From: an uncultured Spirochaetales bacterium
GTDB taxonomy: Bacteria; Spirochaetota; Spirochaetia; Sphaerochaetales; Sphaerochaetaceae
Length of the DNA stretch: 64,000 nt
Assembly (NCBI GenBank): GCA_949293335.1
Contig: CASFDA010000033.1
Coordinates: forward strand, 1 to 64,000
Direction of reading: 5' to 3'
Of this stretch, positions 9,301 to 17,141 are shown piece after piece; position 1 is the first letter of the stretch; each line of letters starts with the position of its first letter. Both the position numbers and the translations under genes were made by a program. The notes under the pieces are model-generated. The model ran no database searches. It worked only from the letters and a program-made list of their open reading frames with translations, and was not told the DNA's origin.

Positions 9301-11475
9301 ATCCATCCTGATGCTTCCCATAACATCCTTCCCGACGGCGTGAAACTCTCCAGACAAGGAGGGAAAGCCTTCTCTTCCCTTAAAAACATTACTCTGGCAG
9401 AAGGCATCGAGGCGATAGGAAACGAAGTATTCAGCAATCTTCCAGTACTTGGAAGCATAACGCTACCTTCGACGTTGAGAAGAATTGGCGCCTCTGCATT
9501 CAGAGACTGTCACAATTTGAAGAACATCTATGTAACAGACACAAATGGCAATACCGACAGCACTCTGGACGGAACACTTCCAGGTGCAATCACTTCAATT
9601 GGAGACAATGCGTTCTCTGGCTGCACAGCACTCGGTGGAGCAGATTCAAACACATCTGGAGGCATAGGAGAAGGAGAGACTATCAGAGGCGGCCTTCTTT
9701 CCAATGTCGCCAGCACCAGCATCGGCAATGGAGCATTCTCAGGAACAAGCATTGGCCCTCTAATCAATATTCCACCATCTGTATCCAGCTTGGGAACCGG
9801 AGCGTTTGATGTGGTAGAAAAAGAAGGGTTGAGCGTATGCATTCCAACAAACCTCACAGGAAATAATGGTGGCATAGCACCATATTTCAGGGCACCTGAA
9901 GAAAAGACGACAGTCTTGATTGATAACCTTACAATCACACCAGGTGCAAATGAGAATGTAACAGTAGAAAGCCTTGTTGGGGACTCAACATCTGGTACAG
10001 CTGATCTCGTACTCGGAAATATCACTATCTGTGAAGGTATTGAAGAAATAAGTGCGAATGCATTCAAGAACATCGCTGCAAGAAATGATACGGGAACAGT
10101 ATCTGTCATACTACCATATACGCTTCACTCCATCGGTAAAAGTGCATTCGAAGATGTTCCCCTACTGACAGATCCAAGCGGATTGATCCAGAAAGAGGAA
10201 ACAGGCATGCTTTCCCTTCCCGCAGGATTCGGAGGGGCAGCGGAAATAGGAGACAACGCTTTCAGAAACAGCGGGCTCACACTTGACGGAGGAACTATAG
10301 ACAGGAAAACAGGAATACTTTCTGCTGGAATGCTCAGAGGCCTGACAGTCATAGGAAACGGGGCATTCTCCAATGTTGCCATCTCAAAAGACCTGGTAAT
10401 ACCAGATAGTGTCGTGCATCTCGGGAATGGTGCTTTCTCAATCAATACATTGGAAAAAGAGAATATCAATGTTGCTATTCCAGATGATCTTCTTGGCAAA
10501 GACATCAAACTTGACACAGCACTCTCCGCAGAGGGCAAAGGTGTTCTTGTTATCTCTGATCTCTACATTACAAAAGGCATGGATACAGGAACAGGTCTTG
10601 AAGATGGAATTGTCTCTGACAAGCAGACAGATATGATGGCAGTTATCATCTCTGGCAATATCCATATTGAAAATGCGAATGTTATCGGTTCTGAACAAAA
10701 AGGTCTCCTTGACGGCATCGGCGTTCCCGAGAATGCCGGAGGCCTCCATTCAATAGACATCTCTTTCCCTGTGCTTTCAGAAAGTGATACCTTCTACATC
10801 AACAATATGGGCAGGCCAGTACCATATGGCGAAAGATCAGATTCAACTGTCATATTGACATTAAACGGAGAAAGCTCGATCAGCGCTGGAGAAGCGGCCA
10901 TTGTTATTGGGCGCAATGCACATTTGGAAAACTACAAGCCCGGAACAAATGGAAATCCATTCGAAGATGAAAGAGGTTCTGTATCAAAGGTTGTCTCTAT
11001 TGGAGACAGGGCCTTTTCCAGAAACGGGAATATAACAGCTGTAACTATACCTGCATCCCTTTATACTATAGGAAAAAGTGCTTTCAGCGAATGCCCTGGC
11101 CTGAGGACAATTGAATTCGAAATGAAATCAGATATTGGCAGCATCAGCATCGCTGATAATGCATTTGACGGATGTCCTTTAAAGAAGATCACATACCCCG
11201 ATGGCCAATCTGTGATATCAGAAAATTATATATTATCAAATGGAGACAATGAGTTACTAAAGATCATCCGACAAGAGAACTCTGACAAAGTTTTCCTCAA
11301 AGGATTAGAAGACAATATCATCTCTGATTATGAAACCACTTTGACAGAAATAATGTCTGCCGGGATATGGGAAAATATTCCAAGTTTCATCAATATCAGT
11401 GAATACACATCCGATGCCATTGCAGATACAGTTCCTGACACTATGAACTTGACTCATCAAAGCCTTGTACTATAG
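6331..11475 (+). CDS. giant BspA/TpLRR leucine-rich-repeat lipoprotein
   Basis: 1714 residues. A signal peptide ends in a lipobox (LIALTSC, lipidated Cys19), so the protein is expected to be anchored in a membrane by its N-terminus. Nearly all the rest is BspA-type leucine-rich repeat of the form SIGENAFSGTTSLSSVTF, with roughly three dozen IGxxAF-like units. Some units are separated by longer irregular stretches. In this family such proteins act as surface adhesins or host-binding factors; that role is inferred. No C-terminal membrane segment is seen. The start follows ATAAGGA. It stands alone between a degraded region and the amt leader. Confidence 0.9.
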   Translation: MNRYIQIFAIFLLIALTSCSENTEKTENELAAPFVSIEKTQTGDWQIRITPEENSTALTIPGNIKTEDGMPVTIFGGLNDNYDIRNLESLTIGSGITTLKEGSFENATSLKEVIFEGDPTLETIESNVFSGTAISELTIPESVASIGENAFQNTKITNLTIPSGLTGEVKNLFGEGDDNPLENVTVTASGNNAIADGAFSGLSNLSSLTLSDKVTSIGENAFSGTTSLSSVTFGSGLTEIGGGAFSSSGSGEIEFHLPSSVENVGENAFDQSDKVFVGYELFSNSLSGNPVYGFEAQVFPETERDDLGKIITDAIEDIKAAGRDFVLESVTLKDGMTAVASDDGTLEENKIMASLPSSGNNKILISWTTNNLSYFEEEGNSGYSVALRDGATPSEITINNTYRGNDVTEIDAGGFNRPVNVTIPDGNKIVTIGEGAFQDNTAIDHDILSNLDQVSSVGTNAFANTSMSEATVPPLLTTIPEGMFDGSSSLSSLKAGSGNQSALEDITEIGKNAFRDTALGGDILAGSGKLTSIGDSAFENATGSLGDGNGTLHINGTGDFTIGNGAFAATDGYTSLVLPEDATSITIGKDAFRGTDLESVTITSIVTDIGSGSFAELDDIAEIIIEDNTLSIDYILKAFGGENWSKGQIISENPISLVLPADSCDSMDERTAIYAAFPNISSIDITSSDDVDQIGLISFEGLSSLTSASIEGNVDVPLADNAFTSINNLVSVTVPAGLLPIENPSALFNSPILSDIKIISGPDGKENATAIIDGLFKNTGNLKNVIFGEGITAIGNTGTSESSGLFPDNSSGITVTLPSSLTTIGNNAFEGDVTVVLPDDAGKITTVGDSAFLNNGNIDNDFFGKLTGLNDIRENAFSGTPLSGDVLLGKNNITSVGPGAFRNTDAGPAITIPSSIENIGEDVFSDCTDITDVVIEKESKLASEDIARSFGSETGGTESVTTLILPASMLQTQAGIEAIADAFPNVQNIVIHPDASHNILPDGVKLSRQGGKAFSSLKNITLAEGIEAIGNEVFSNLPVLGSITLPSTLRRIGASAFRDCHNLKNIYVTDTNGNTDSTLDGTLPGAITSIGDNAFSGCTALGGADSNTSGGIGEGETIRGGLLSNVASTSIGNGAFSGTSIGPLINIPPSVSSLGTGAFDVVEKEGLSVCIPTNLTGNNGGIAPYFRAPEEKTTVLIDNLTITPGANENVTVESLVGDSTSGTADLVLGNITICEGIEEISANAFKNIAARNDTGTVSVILPYTLHSIGKSAFEDVPLLTDPSGLIQKEETGMLSLPAGFGGAAEIGDNAFRNSGLTLDGGTIDRKTGILSAGMLRGLTVIGNGAFSNVAISKDLVIPDSVVHLGNGAFSINTLEKENINVAIPDDLLGKDIKLDTALSAEGKGVLVISDLYITKGMDTGTGLEDGIVSDKQTDMMAVIISGNIHIENANVIGSEQKGLLDGIGVPENAGGLHSIDISFPVLSESDTFYINNMGRPVPYGERSDSTVILTLNGESSISAGEAAIVIGRNAHLENYKPGTNGNPFEDERGSVSKVVSIGDRAFSRNGNITAVTIPASLYTIGKSAFSECPGLRTIEFEMKSDIGSISIADNAFDGCPLKKITYPDGQSVISENYILSNGDNELLKIIRQENSDKVFLKGLEDNIISDYETTLTEIMSAGIWENIPSFINISEYTSDAIADTVPDTMNLTHQSLVL

Positions 11476-11578
11476 CAAACCAAAGGGTAATTTTTTCGTA
11501 CTGATTGAATTTACTTTAGATATTTCCATATCATAGCGAAAGTTACAGATTTATTGTTAAAGATTTTCTCTAAAAGTA

Positions 11579-11607
11579 TTGACATGTTTCTCTCTCAGTA
11601 ATATCTT
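11579..11607 (+). promoter_or_regulatory. sigma-70 type promoter of the amt transcript
   Basis: TTGACA at 11579-11584, a 17-nt spacer and TATCTT at 11602-11607. Transcription would begin near 11614, only about 10 nt before the first hairpin of the leader. Confidence 0.6.
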
Positions 11608-11622
11608 TGAGTCAAAATAAGC

Positions 11623-11660
11623 AACGGCGCTTTGGAATATCCAAGGTGCCGTTTTTATTT
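11623..11660 (+). terminator. first terminator-like hairpin in the amt leader
   Basis: AACGGCGC-TTTGG and CCAAGG-TGCCGTT pair around the loop AATAT, followed by TTTTATTTT. It lies so close to the predicted transcription start that most transcripts would end after about 45 nt unless it is prevented from forming. It is too far from the LRR gene, with a promoter in between, to be simply that gene's terminator. Confidence 0.6.
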
Positions 11661-11738
11661 TCTGTTCATTTCGATGAGTGCGACCGGGTGTTCCCACGGC
11701 TCCGCACTCTGTGCTCTGGACAGTTAAAATACGCAAAG

Positions 11739-11772
11739 GCGCGTGCTTTGACAGCATGCGCTTTTTCTTTTT
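11739..11772 (+). terminator. second terminator-like hairpin, abutting the amt ribosome binding site
   Basis: GCGCGTGCT (11739-11747) pairs with AGCATGCGC (11753-11761) around TTGAC, followed by TTTTTCTTTTT. The U run is immediately followed by AGGAAG and then the amt ATG. Folding would end the transcript just before the coding region. Confidence 0.6.
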
Positions 11773-11784
11773 CAGGAAGACCTG

Positions 11785-13473
11785 ATGGAATTTTCGGCAG
11801 TCAATACGATCTGGGTGTTGGTAGGAGCAGCTCTCGTCTTCTTCATGCAGGCGGGATTCGCAATGGTTGAACCTGGCCTCACGCGGGCAAAGAATGCAGG
11901 AAACATAATCATGAAGAACCTCATGGACTTCTGTATCGGAACTCCTTGCTTCTTCCTCGTTGGTTTTGGCCTGATGTTCGGAGGAGACGGAAGCTTTGTC
12001 GGAGGCTTCAGCGGTATTGCATCAGAAGCAAATTACGGGACATCTATGCTCCCTTCTGGCGTACCATTCAATGCTTTCCTGATCTTCCAGACAGTTTTCT
12101 GCGCGACAGCCGCAACTATTGTGTCAGGAGCAATGGCAGAGAAAACCAAGTTCATCGCCTACTGTCTCTATTCACTTATCATTAGTCTGCTCATTTACCC
12201 TGTCTCAGGGCATTGGATCTGGGGAGGAGGATGGCTTTCAGAACTTGGATTCCATGATTTTGCAGGTTCTACAGCTGTCCATATGGTCGGTGGAATCGCT
12301 GCATTCATCGGAGCACTGATGCTCGGACCAAGGATCGGTAAATATGACAGAAAAGGAAAACCGAAAGCTATTCCGGGTCACAGTCTGACACTTGCCGCCC
12401 TCGGCGTATTCATCCTCTGGTTCTGCTGGTTCGGTTTCAACGGTGCATCAACAGTATCGATGGAGGGAGAGGCCATCCCTTCTGCAGGTAAAATATTTGT
12501 AACTACGAACATCGCTGCGGCTGTCTCATCTTGTACTGTTATGATCATCACATGGATAAGATACAAAAAACCCGATGTATCGATGACACTCAACGGTTCG
12601 CTTGCAGGCCTTGTTGCCATAACAGCAGGCTGCGATACGGTAACCCCTTCCGGAGCAATTTTCATTGGAATAATCGCAGGATTTGTCGTCGTGTTCGGCA
12701 TTGAATTCATCGATAAGGTGATCAAAGTGGATGACCCTGTCGGAGCTGTTGGCGTACATGGACTTTGCGGTGCAACAGGAACACTTCTTGTCGGACTCTT
12801 CTCGGATGGTTCCGGTACATTCGCACCTGGCCTTTTCTATGGTGGCGGGTTGTCACTTCTTGGAGTTGAAGTCCTCGGTGTCCTTGCAACAGCAGCATGG
12901 GTAACCGTGACGATGATCATAGTCTTCCAGATACTCAAGCACACAGTAGGACTGAGAGTGTCAGAGGATGAAGAGATCGCAGGACTCGATATCAAGGAAC
13001 ACAATATCACATCAAGTTATGCGGACTTCATCATCTACGACGGGCCAGCACCGAGCGTAGAAGCCTCAGGAATACCTGAAGCGGTCGGTGCGAGCGAAGA
13101 ACATAAAGATAAGAAACTTACAAAAGTTGCTGTCGTAACACGGCAGAGCAAACTCTCCGAACTATTGAAGGCATATGCGGCCATTGGCGTTACAGGGGTA
13201 ACGATAACAAATGTTCTAGGTTGCGGGACACAGAAGGGTCAGAGCGAGTACTACAGAGGCGTTGCCATGGAGATGAACCTCCTTCCGAAAGTGAAGGTCG
13301 AAGTCGTCATAAGCAAAGTTCCTGTAGATCTTGTCCTCAAGACCACAAGGGATGTCCTTTATACCGGCAAAATCGGAGACGGCAAGGTCTTCGTCTACGA
13401 TGTTGAGAACGCAGTCAAGATACGTACTGGGGAAGAAGGGTACTCCGCACTCCAGGATTCACCGGAAGACTGA
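11785..13473 (+). CDS. ammonium transporter fused to a PII signalling domain
   Basis: 562 residues. Residues 1 to about 415 are an Amt/MEP/Rh channel with about 11 membrane helices, including the two pore histidines in AGSTAVHMVGG and GVHGLCGATG. Residues about 443-555 are a complete PII (GlnB/GlnK-like) domain with LSELLKAYAAIGV, LPKVKVEVV and TGKIGDGKVFVYDVE. The channel and its usual soluble regulator are thus one chain. The T-loop reads SEYYRGVAMEM, so the tyrosine uridylylated in enterobacterial PII (Tyr51) is Met; control is presumably by ATP/ADP/2-oxoglutarate binding only (inference). It is monocistronic, between a structured leader and a terminator. Confidence 0.93.
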   Translation: MEFSAVNTIWVLVGAALVFFMQAGFAMVEPGLTRAKNAGNIIMKNLMDFCIGTPCFFLVGFGLMFGGDGSFVGGFSGIASEANYGTSMLPSGVPFNAFLIFQTVFCATAATIVSGAMAEKTKFIAYCLYSLIISLLIYPVSGHWIWGGGWLSELGFHDFAGSTAVHMVGGIAAFIGALMLGPRIGKYDRKGKPKAIPGHSLTLAALGVFILWFCWFGFNGASTVSMEGEAIPSAGKIFVTTNIAAAVSSCTVMIITWIRYKKPDVSMTLNGSLAGLVAITAGCDTVTPSGAIFIGIIAGFVVVFGIEFIDKVIKVDDPVGAVGVHGLCGATGTLLVGLFSDGSGTFAPGLFYGGGLSLLGVEVLGVLATAAWVTVTMIIVFQILKHTVGLRVSEDEEIAGLDIKEHNITSSYADFIIYDGPAPSVEASGIPEAVGASEEHKDKKLTKVAVVTRQSKLSELLKAYAAIGVTGVTITNVLGCGTQKGQSEYYRGVAMEMNLLPKVKVEVVISKVPVDLVLKTTRDVLYTGKIGDGKVFVYDVENAVKIRTGEEGYSALQDSPED

Positions 13474-13493
13474 TGTTCATTATTTTCTCCACT

Positions 13494-13527
13494 AGGCTGC
13501 TGTCCGTTTCGGGCAACAGCCTTTTTC
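13494..13527 (+). terminator. rho-independent terminator of amt
   Basis: AGGCTG-TGTCC pairs with GGGCA-CAGCCT around GTTTC, with an internal bulge, followed by TTTTTC. It separates amt from the leuS promoter. Confidence 0.85.
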
Positions 13528-13550
13528 TACTGGCAAAAACATTACCTTTA

Positions 13551-13579
13551 TTGAACATTTTCCATGCTCTTCATATGAT
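13551..13579 (+). promoter_or_regulatory. leuS promoter placed for a leaderless mRNA
   Basis: TTGAAC at 13551-13556, a 17-nt spacer and TATGAT at 13574-13579. Only six bases (TGAGCC) separate the -10 from the leuS ATG at 13586, so the predicted first transcribed base is at or next to the A of the start codon. No ribosome binding site is present. Confidence 0.65.
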
Positions 13580-13585
13580 TGAGCC

Positions 13586-16099
13586 ATGAGCAAATATCCT
13601 TTTGGCCAGATCGAGAAAAAATGGCAAGACTATTGGGAAAAGGAAAAGACCTTCAAGGTAAGTGAAGATCCAGCTTTCCCCAAGGAGAAGAGAAAATACG
13701 TACTAGATATGTTCCCATATCCATCAGGAGCAGGACTTCACGTAGGTCATCCTGAAGGATATACGGCAACAGATATATATTCCAGATACCTGAAGATGAA
13801 TGGTTACAATGTACTTCATCCAATGGGATTCGACGCTTTCGGCCTTCCTGCGGAAAACTATGCAATCAAGACAGGAACGCATCCTCATGTGACGACGCTC
13901 AAGAACATAGAAAACTTCACAAGACAGCTTAAGAGTCTGGGTTTCTCATATGACTGGGATCGTCTCATCTCTACATGTAATCCTGACTATTACAAATGGA
14001 CACAGTGGATTTTCGAGAAACTGTTTGAAAGAGGACTCGCCTACGAAGCCAGCACTCCAATCAACTGGTGTCCGTCATGCAAGACCGGACTGGCAAACGA
14101 AGAGGTGAAGGAAGGCAGATGCGAACGCTGCGGTGCCCTCGTAGAGAAGAAAAACATCAGACAGTGGATCCTTCGCATTACAGCTTATGCTGATCGCCTT
14201 CTCGAAGATCTCGATCTCCTGGACTGGCCTGAATCTGTAAAGACGATGCAGAGGAACTGGATCGGAAGAAGCGAAGGTGCAGCTGTTTTCTTCAAGATCG
14301 ATGGAATGGATGAGGCTCTTGAGGTATACACAACCCGATGTGACACCCTCTTTGGCGCGACATACATGGTAATTGCACCGGAACACAAGCTTGTTCCAGC
14401 TCTCACAACGCCAGAGCAGAAGGAAGCGGTTGAAAAATATGTCAATGAGGTCAAGAACAAAAGCGACCTTGAAAGGACAGACCTCGCGAAAACAAAGACT
14501 GGTGTATTCACCGGTTCATATGCAATCAACCCGGTAAACGGCAAGAAGATCCCAATCTGGATAGCTGACTATGTCCTCATAAGCTACGGAACTGGTGCCA
14601 TCATGGCCGTTCCTGCACACGATGAAAGGGACTGGGAATTTGCAAAGAAATTCAATCTTCCGATCATCGGAGTTCTGAAGGGAGACTGGGACGTAAACGA
14701 GAAAGTATGGGAAGAGGACGGAATACACGTCAACTCAGAATGGCTCGACGGACTGAACAAGGAAGATGCCATAAAGAAAATGCTCTCCTGGCTTGAAGAG
14801 CACAAGGCAGGGCACAAGGCAATCAACTATAAGCTCAGGGACTGGATCTTCAGCAGACAGAGATATTGGGGCGAACCTATTCCTTTGATTCATTGCAAAA
14901 AGTGCGGAACTCAGGTTGTCCCAGAAGAAGAACTTCCCCTCACTCTTCCAGAGGTCACAAAATACGAACCATCAGGAACAGGTGAATCTCCGCTTGTAAA
15001 CGTTCCTTCGTGGGTAAATACAAAATGCCCGAAGTGTGGTGGTCCTGCCACCAGAGAGACAAACACGATGCCACAGTGGGCAGGTTCCTGCTGGTATTAT
15101 CTCCGGTTCATTGATCCTAAGAACGACAATGCGTTCGTAGATCCGGAAAAGGAAAAATACTGGATGCCTGTGGATCTCTATGTCGGAGGAACAGAGCATG
15201 CGGTACTGCATCTTCTCTATGCTCGCTTCTGGCACAAAGTACTCTATGATCTGGGAGTAGTATCTACAAAAGAGCCTTTCCACCGTCTTGTCAATCAGGG
15301 AATGATCACAAGCTTTGCTTATCAGAAGAAGAACAAAGTCCTTGTTCCAGCTGACAAAGTAAAGGAAGAAGATGGAAAATTCTACGACACAGAATCAGGA
15401 GAAGAGGTTTTCCAGGTAATTGCAAAAATGAGCAAAAGCCTGAAAAACGTCATCAATCCTGATGACTTCATCAAAAACTATGGAGCTGACTCGGTACGCC
15501 TTTACGAGATGTTCATGGGACCGCTCACAGAAAGCAAGCCATGGGCAACTGCAGGATTCATGGGAGTCTACAGGTTCCTTGAAAAAGTCTGGAAGATCAT
15601 CAGCGAGAAGAAAATTGTTGATACGGAGCCAGATAAGGAACTTGATCGCCTGATGAACAAGACAATCAGGAAAGTCACAAAGGACACAGAGTCTCTCAGT
15701 TTCAACACAGCCATCTCACAGATGATGGTACTGTCTAACGAACTGGCAAAGAGAGATGAAGTTCCCCGTCTCGTAATGGAGAACTTCACCCTCCTACTCT
15801 CTCCATATGCACCTCATATCGCAGAGGAGATGTGGTCCATGCTCGGCCACCAACCTTCAGTCTCACGTGTGGCATGGCCAAAATGGGATGAAGCTAAGTG
15901 CCAGGATGATGAGATAGAAATCGCAGTCCAGGTCAATGGGAAGCTCAGAGGAAGACTAAGAGTCACTCCTGATGTGACAAAGGATGATCTTCTGAAGGCT
16001 GCTAAAGAAGATGAGAAGGTCTCAAAATGGCTTGAAGGCAAAGAACTCGTGAAAGAGATTGTAGTACCTTCCAAGCTTGTGAACTTTGTAGTCAGATGA
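13586..16099 (+). CDS. leuS: leucyl-tRNA synthetase
   Basis: 837-residue class I synthetase charging tRNA-Leu. The HIGH motif is HVGH (52-55) and the KMSKS loop is intact at 614-618. The zinc-ribbon cysteines CPSC/CERC near 165-190, the CP1 editing domain in the middle and the tRNA-binding C-terminus are all in place. The length is within the bacterial norm. Translation appears to start without a leader. Its stop overlaps the lrgA start (ATGA), so the synthetase and the following membrane proteins are coupled. Confidence 0.97.
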   Translation: MSKYPFGQIEKKWQDYWEKEKTFKVSEDPAFPKEKRKYVLDMFPYPSGAGLHVGHPEGYTATDIYSRYLKMNGYNVLHPMGFDAFGLPAENYAIKTGTHPHVTTLKNIENFTRQLKSLGFSYDWDRLISTCNPDYYKWTQWIFEKLFERGLAYEASTPINWCPSCKTGLANEEVKEGRCERCGALVEKKNIRQWILRITAYADRLLEDLDLLDWPESVKTMQRNWIGRSEGAAVFFKIDGMDEALEVYTTRCDTLFGATYMVIAPEHKLVPALTTPEQKEAVEKYVNEVKNKSDLERTDLAKTKTGVFTGSYAINPVNGKKIPIWIADYVLISYGTGAIMAVPAHDERDWEFAKKFNLPIIGVLKGDWDVNEKVWEEDGIHVNSEWLDGLNKEDAIKKMLSWLEEHKAGHKAINYKLRDWIFSRQRYWGEPIPLIHCKKCGTQVVPEEELPLTLPEVTKYEPSGTGESPLVNVPSWVNTKCPKCGGPATRETNTMPQWAGSCWYYLRFIDPKNDNAFVDPEKEKYWMPVDLYVGGTEHAVLHLLYARFWHKVLYDLGVVSTKEPFHRLVNQGMITSFAYQKKNKVLVPADKVKEEDGKFYDTESGEEVFQVIAKMSKSLKNVINPDDFIKNYGADSVRLYEMFMGPLTESKPWATAGFMGVYRFLEKVWKIISEKKIVDTEPDKELDRLMNKTIRKVTKDTESLSFNTAISQMMVLSNELAKRDEVPRLVMENFTLLLSPYAPHIAEEMWSMLGHQPSVSRVAWPKWDEAKCQDDEIEIAVQVNGKLRGRLRVTPDVTKDDLLKAAKEDEKVSKWLEGKELVKEIVVPSKLVNFVVR

Positions 16100-16455
16100 G
16101 CATACTGAACCAAATTGCTGTAATATTCGGCATCTCTTTACTGGGAGATGCCGTTTCATATGTTCTGCCATTCACTTTCCCGCCTCAGATAGTCGCCCTC
16201 CTGATTCTTTTCCTTCTTCTCTACTTCAAATTGCTGAAAGTCGATGACATAAAGGAGGACAGCGATTTCCTGCTTAAGAACATGTCATTTCTGTTCATCC
16301 CTGCGGGAGTGGGAATAATCGAGGAAGTGAAAATCTTCTGGCCGTATATCGGAAGACTGCTTTTCATTATGATAAGCGGAAACTTCGTCGCATTCTTCTT
16401 TGCAAGCTTCTGTTGCAATATCGCTCTGAAGCTGACAAGAAAGGAGAAAGAATGA
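16096..16455 (+). CDS. lrgA: CidA/LrgA family holin-like membrane protein
   Basis: 119 residues with four predicted membrane helices and the family segment [20 protein letters not shown] near 57-76. In Gram-positive bacteria LrgA/CidA proteins influence murein hydrolase export, cell lysis and metabolite transport; the role in this organism is inferred. It overlaps leuS by 4 nt upstream and lrgB by 4 nt downstream, a tight translational chain. Confidence 0.85.
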   Translation: MSILNQIAVIFGISLLGDAVSYVLPFTFPPQIVALLILFLLLYFKLLKVDDIKEDSDFLLKNMSFLFIPAGVGIIEEVKIFWPYIGRLLFIMISGNFVAFFFASFCCNIALKLTRKEKE

Positions 16456-17138
16456 AGGAAGTCATAACCACAAATCCATTCTTCGGAATAACGATATCAA
16501 TTATCGGCTATGCAATCGGGCTGAAACTCTACAAGAAGACAAAAATGGCGATATTCAATCCGCTCCTCATTGCGATTATATTCGTACTTCTTGTGCTTTT
16601 CATCTTCGCCATCCCTCTTGAGTCATATGAGCGTGGCGGAGACATGATAAAGATGTTCCTGACCCCAGCCACATGCGTACTGGCAGTCACTATCTACAGG
16701 GAACGGAAAACAATAATGAAGAACCTCTTCCCTATCCTGATTGGAACCTTCTCCGGTTCTGTGGCATCCCTGATTTACATATATTTCATGTCGAAGCTGC
16801 TTGGAATCGATGATCTGATGATGCTCTCGATAGCACCAAAGGGTATAACATCGCCTATGGCGCTTGCCCTCTCCGAATCTATTGATGCTATGCAGGGACT
16901 GACTATGCTTTCCGTGCTAGTCACAGGAATTTTCGGAAATATGTCAGCCTATTTCATGGTCAGCCTTTTCAGAGTGAAGAATCCGATCTCAAGAGGTGTT
17001 GCAATAGGGACAAGCAGTCACGTGGTCGGAACGGCAAAGGCAATGGAAATGGGAGAAGAGGAGGGCTCTATCGCCGGAGTATCCCTGATATTCACAGGAA
17101 TAATGACGACAATAATAATCCTCCTCTTCCTTTCTTAG
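16452..17138 (+). CDS. lrgB: LrgB/CidB family membrane protein
   Basis: 228 residues from the ATG at 16452, which overlaps the lrgA TGA (ATGA) and is preceded by AAGGAGA. A longer frame from 16413 exists but runs deep into lrgA. Six or seven membrane helices and the family stretch APKGITSPMALALSE (about 133-147) are present. It is the partner of LrgA and may form a glycolate, pyruvate or related exporter, as plant and bacterial homologues do (family knowledge). It converges on the purine permease gene 3 nt away; AGCTAT/ATAGCT at 17137-17154 could form a small shared hairpin. Confidence 0.87.
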   Translation: MKEVITTNPFFGITISIIGYAIGLKLYKKTKMAIFNPLLIAIIFVLLVLFIFAIPLESYERGGDMIKMFLTPATCVLAVTIYRERKTIMKNLFPILIGTFSGSVASLIYIYFMSKLLGIDDLMMLSIAPKGITSPMALALSESIDAMQGLTMLSVLVTGIFGNMSAYFMVSLFRVKNPISRGVAIGTSSHVVGTAKAMEMGEEEGSIAGVSLIFTGIMTTIIILLFLS

Positions 17139-17141
17139 CTA

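Larger units (their letters stand above)
11614..11784 (+). ncRNA. structured 5' leader of amt (two terminator-like hairpins)
   Basis: About 170 nt between the predicted start site and the amt ATG. In order: a terminator-like hairpin (11623-11653 plus U tract), a stem GAGTGCG/CGCACTC at about 11675-11710 enclosing a small GGG-TGTT-CCC hairpin, and a second terminator-like hairpin (11739-11761 plus U tract) whose U run abuts the ribosome binding site. This is an attenuation-type layout. I could not match it to a known riboswitch class, and the ligand or protein that would control it is unknown. Confidence 0.45.

Noticed and set aside
6573-10760. Long open frames on the minus strand inside the LRR gene (up to 247 codons)
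   Set aside because: They are antisense to a gene with a clear lipobox and regular repeats, and their residue mix mirrors the repeat codons. No starts with ribosome binding sites.
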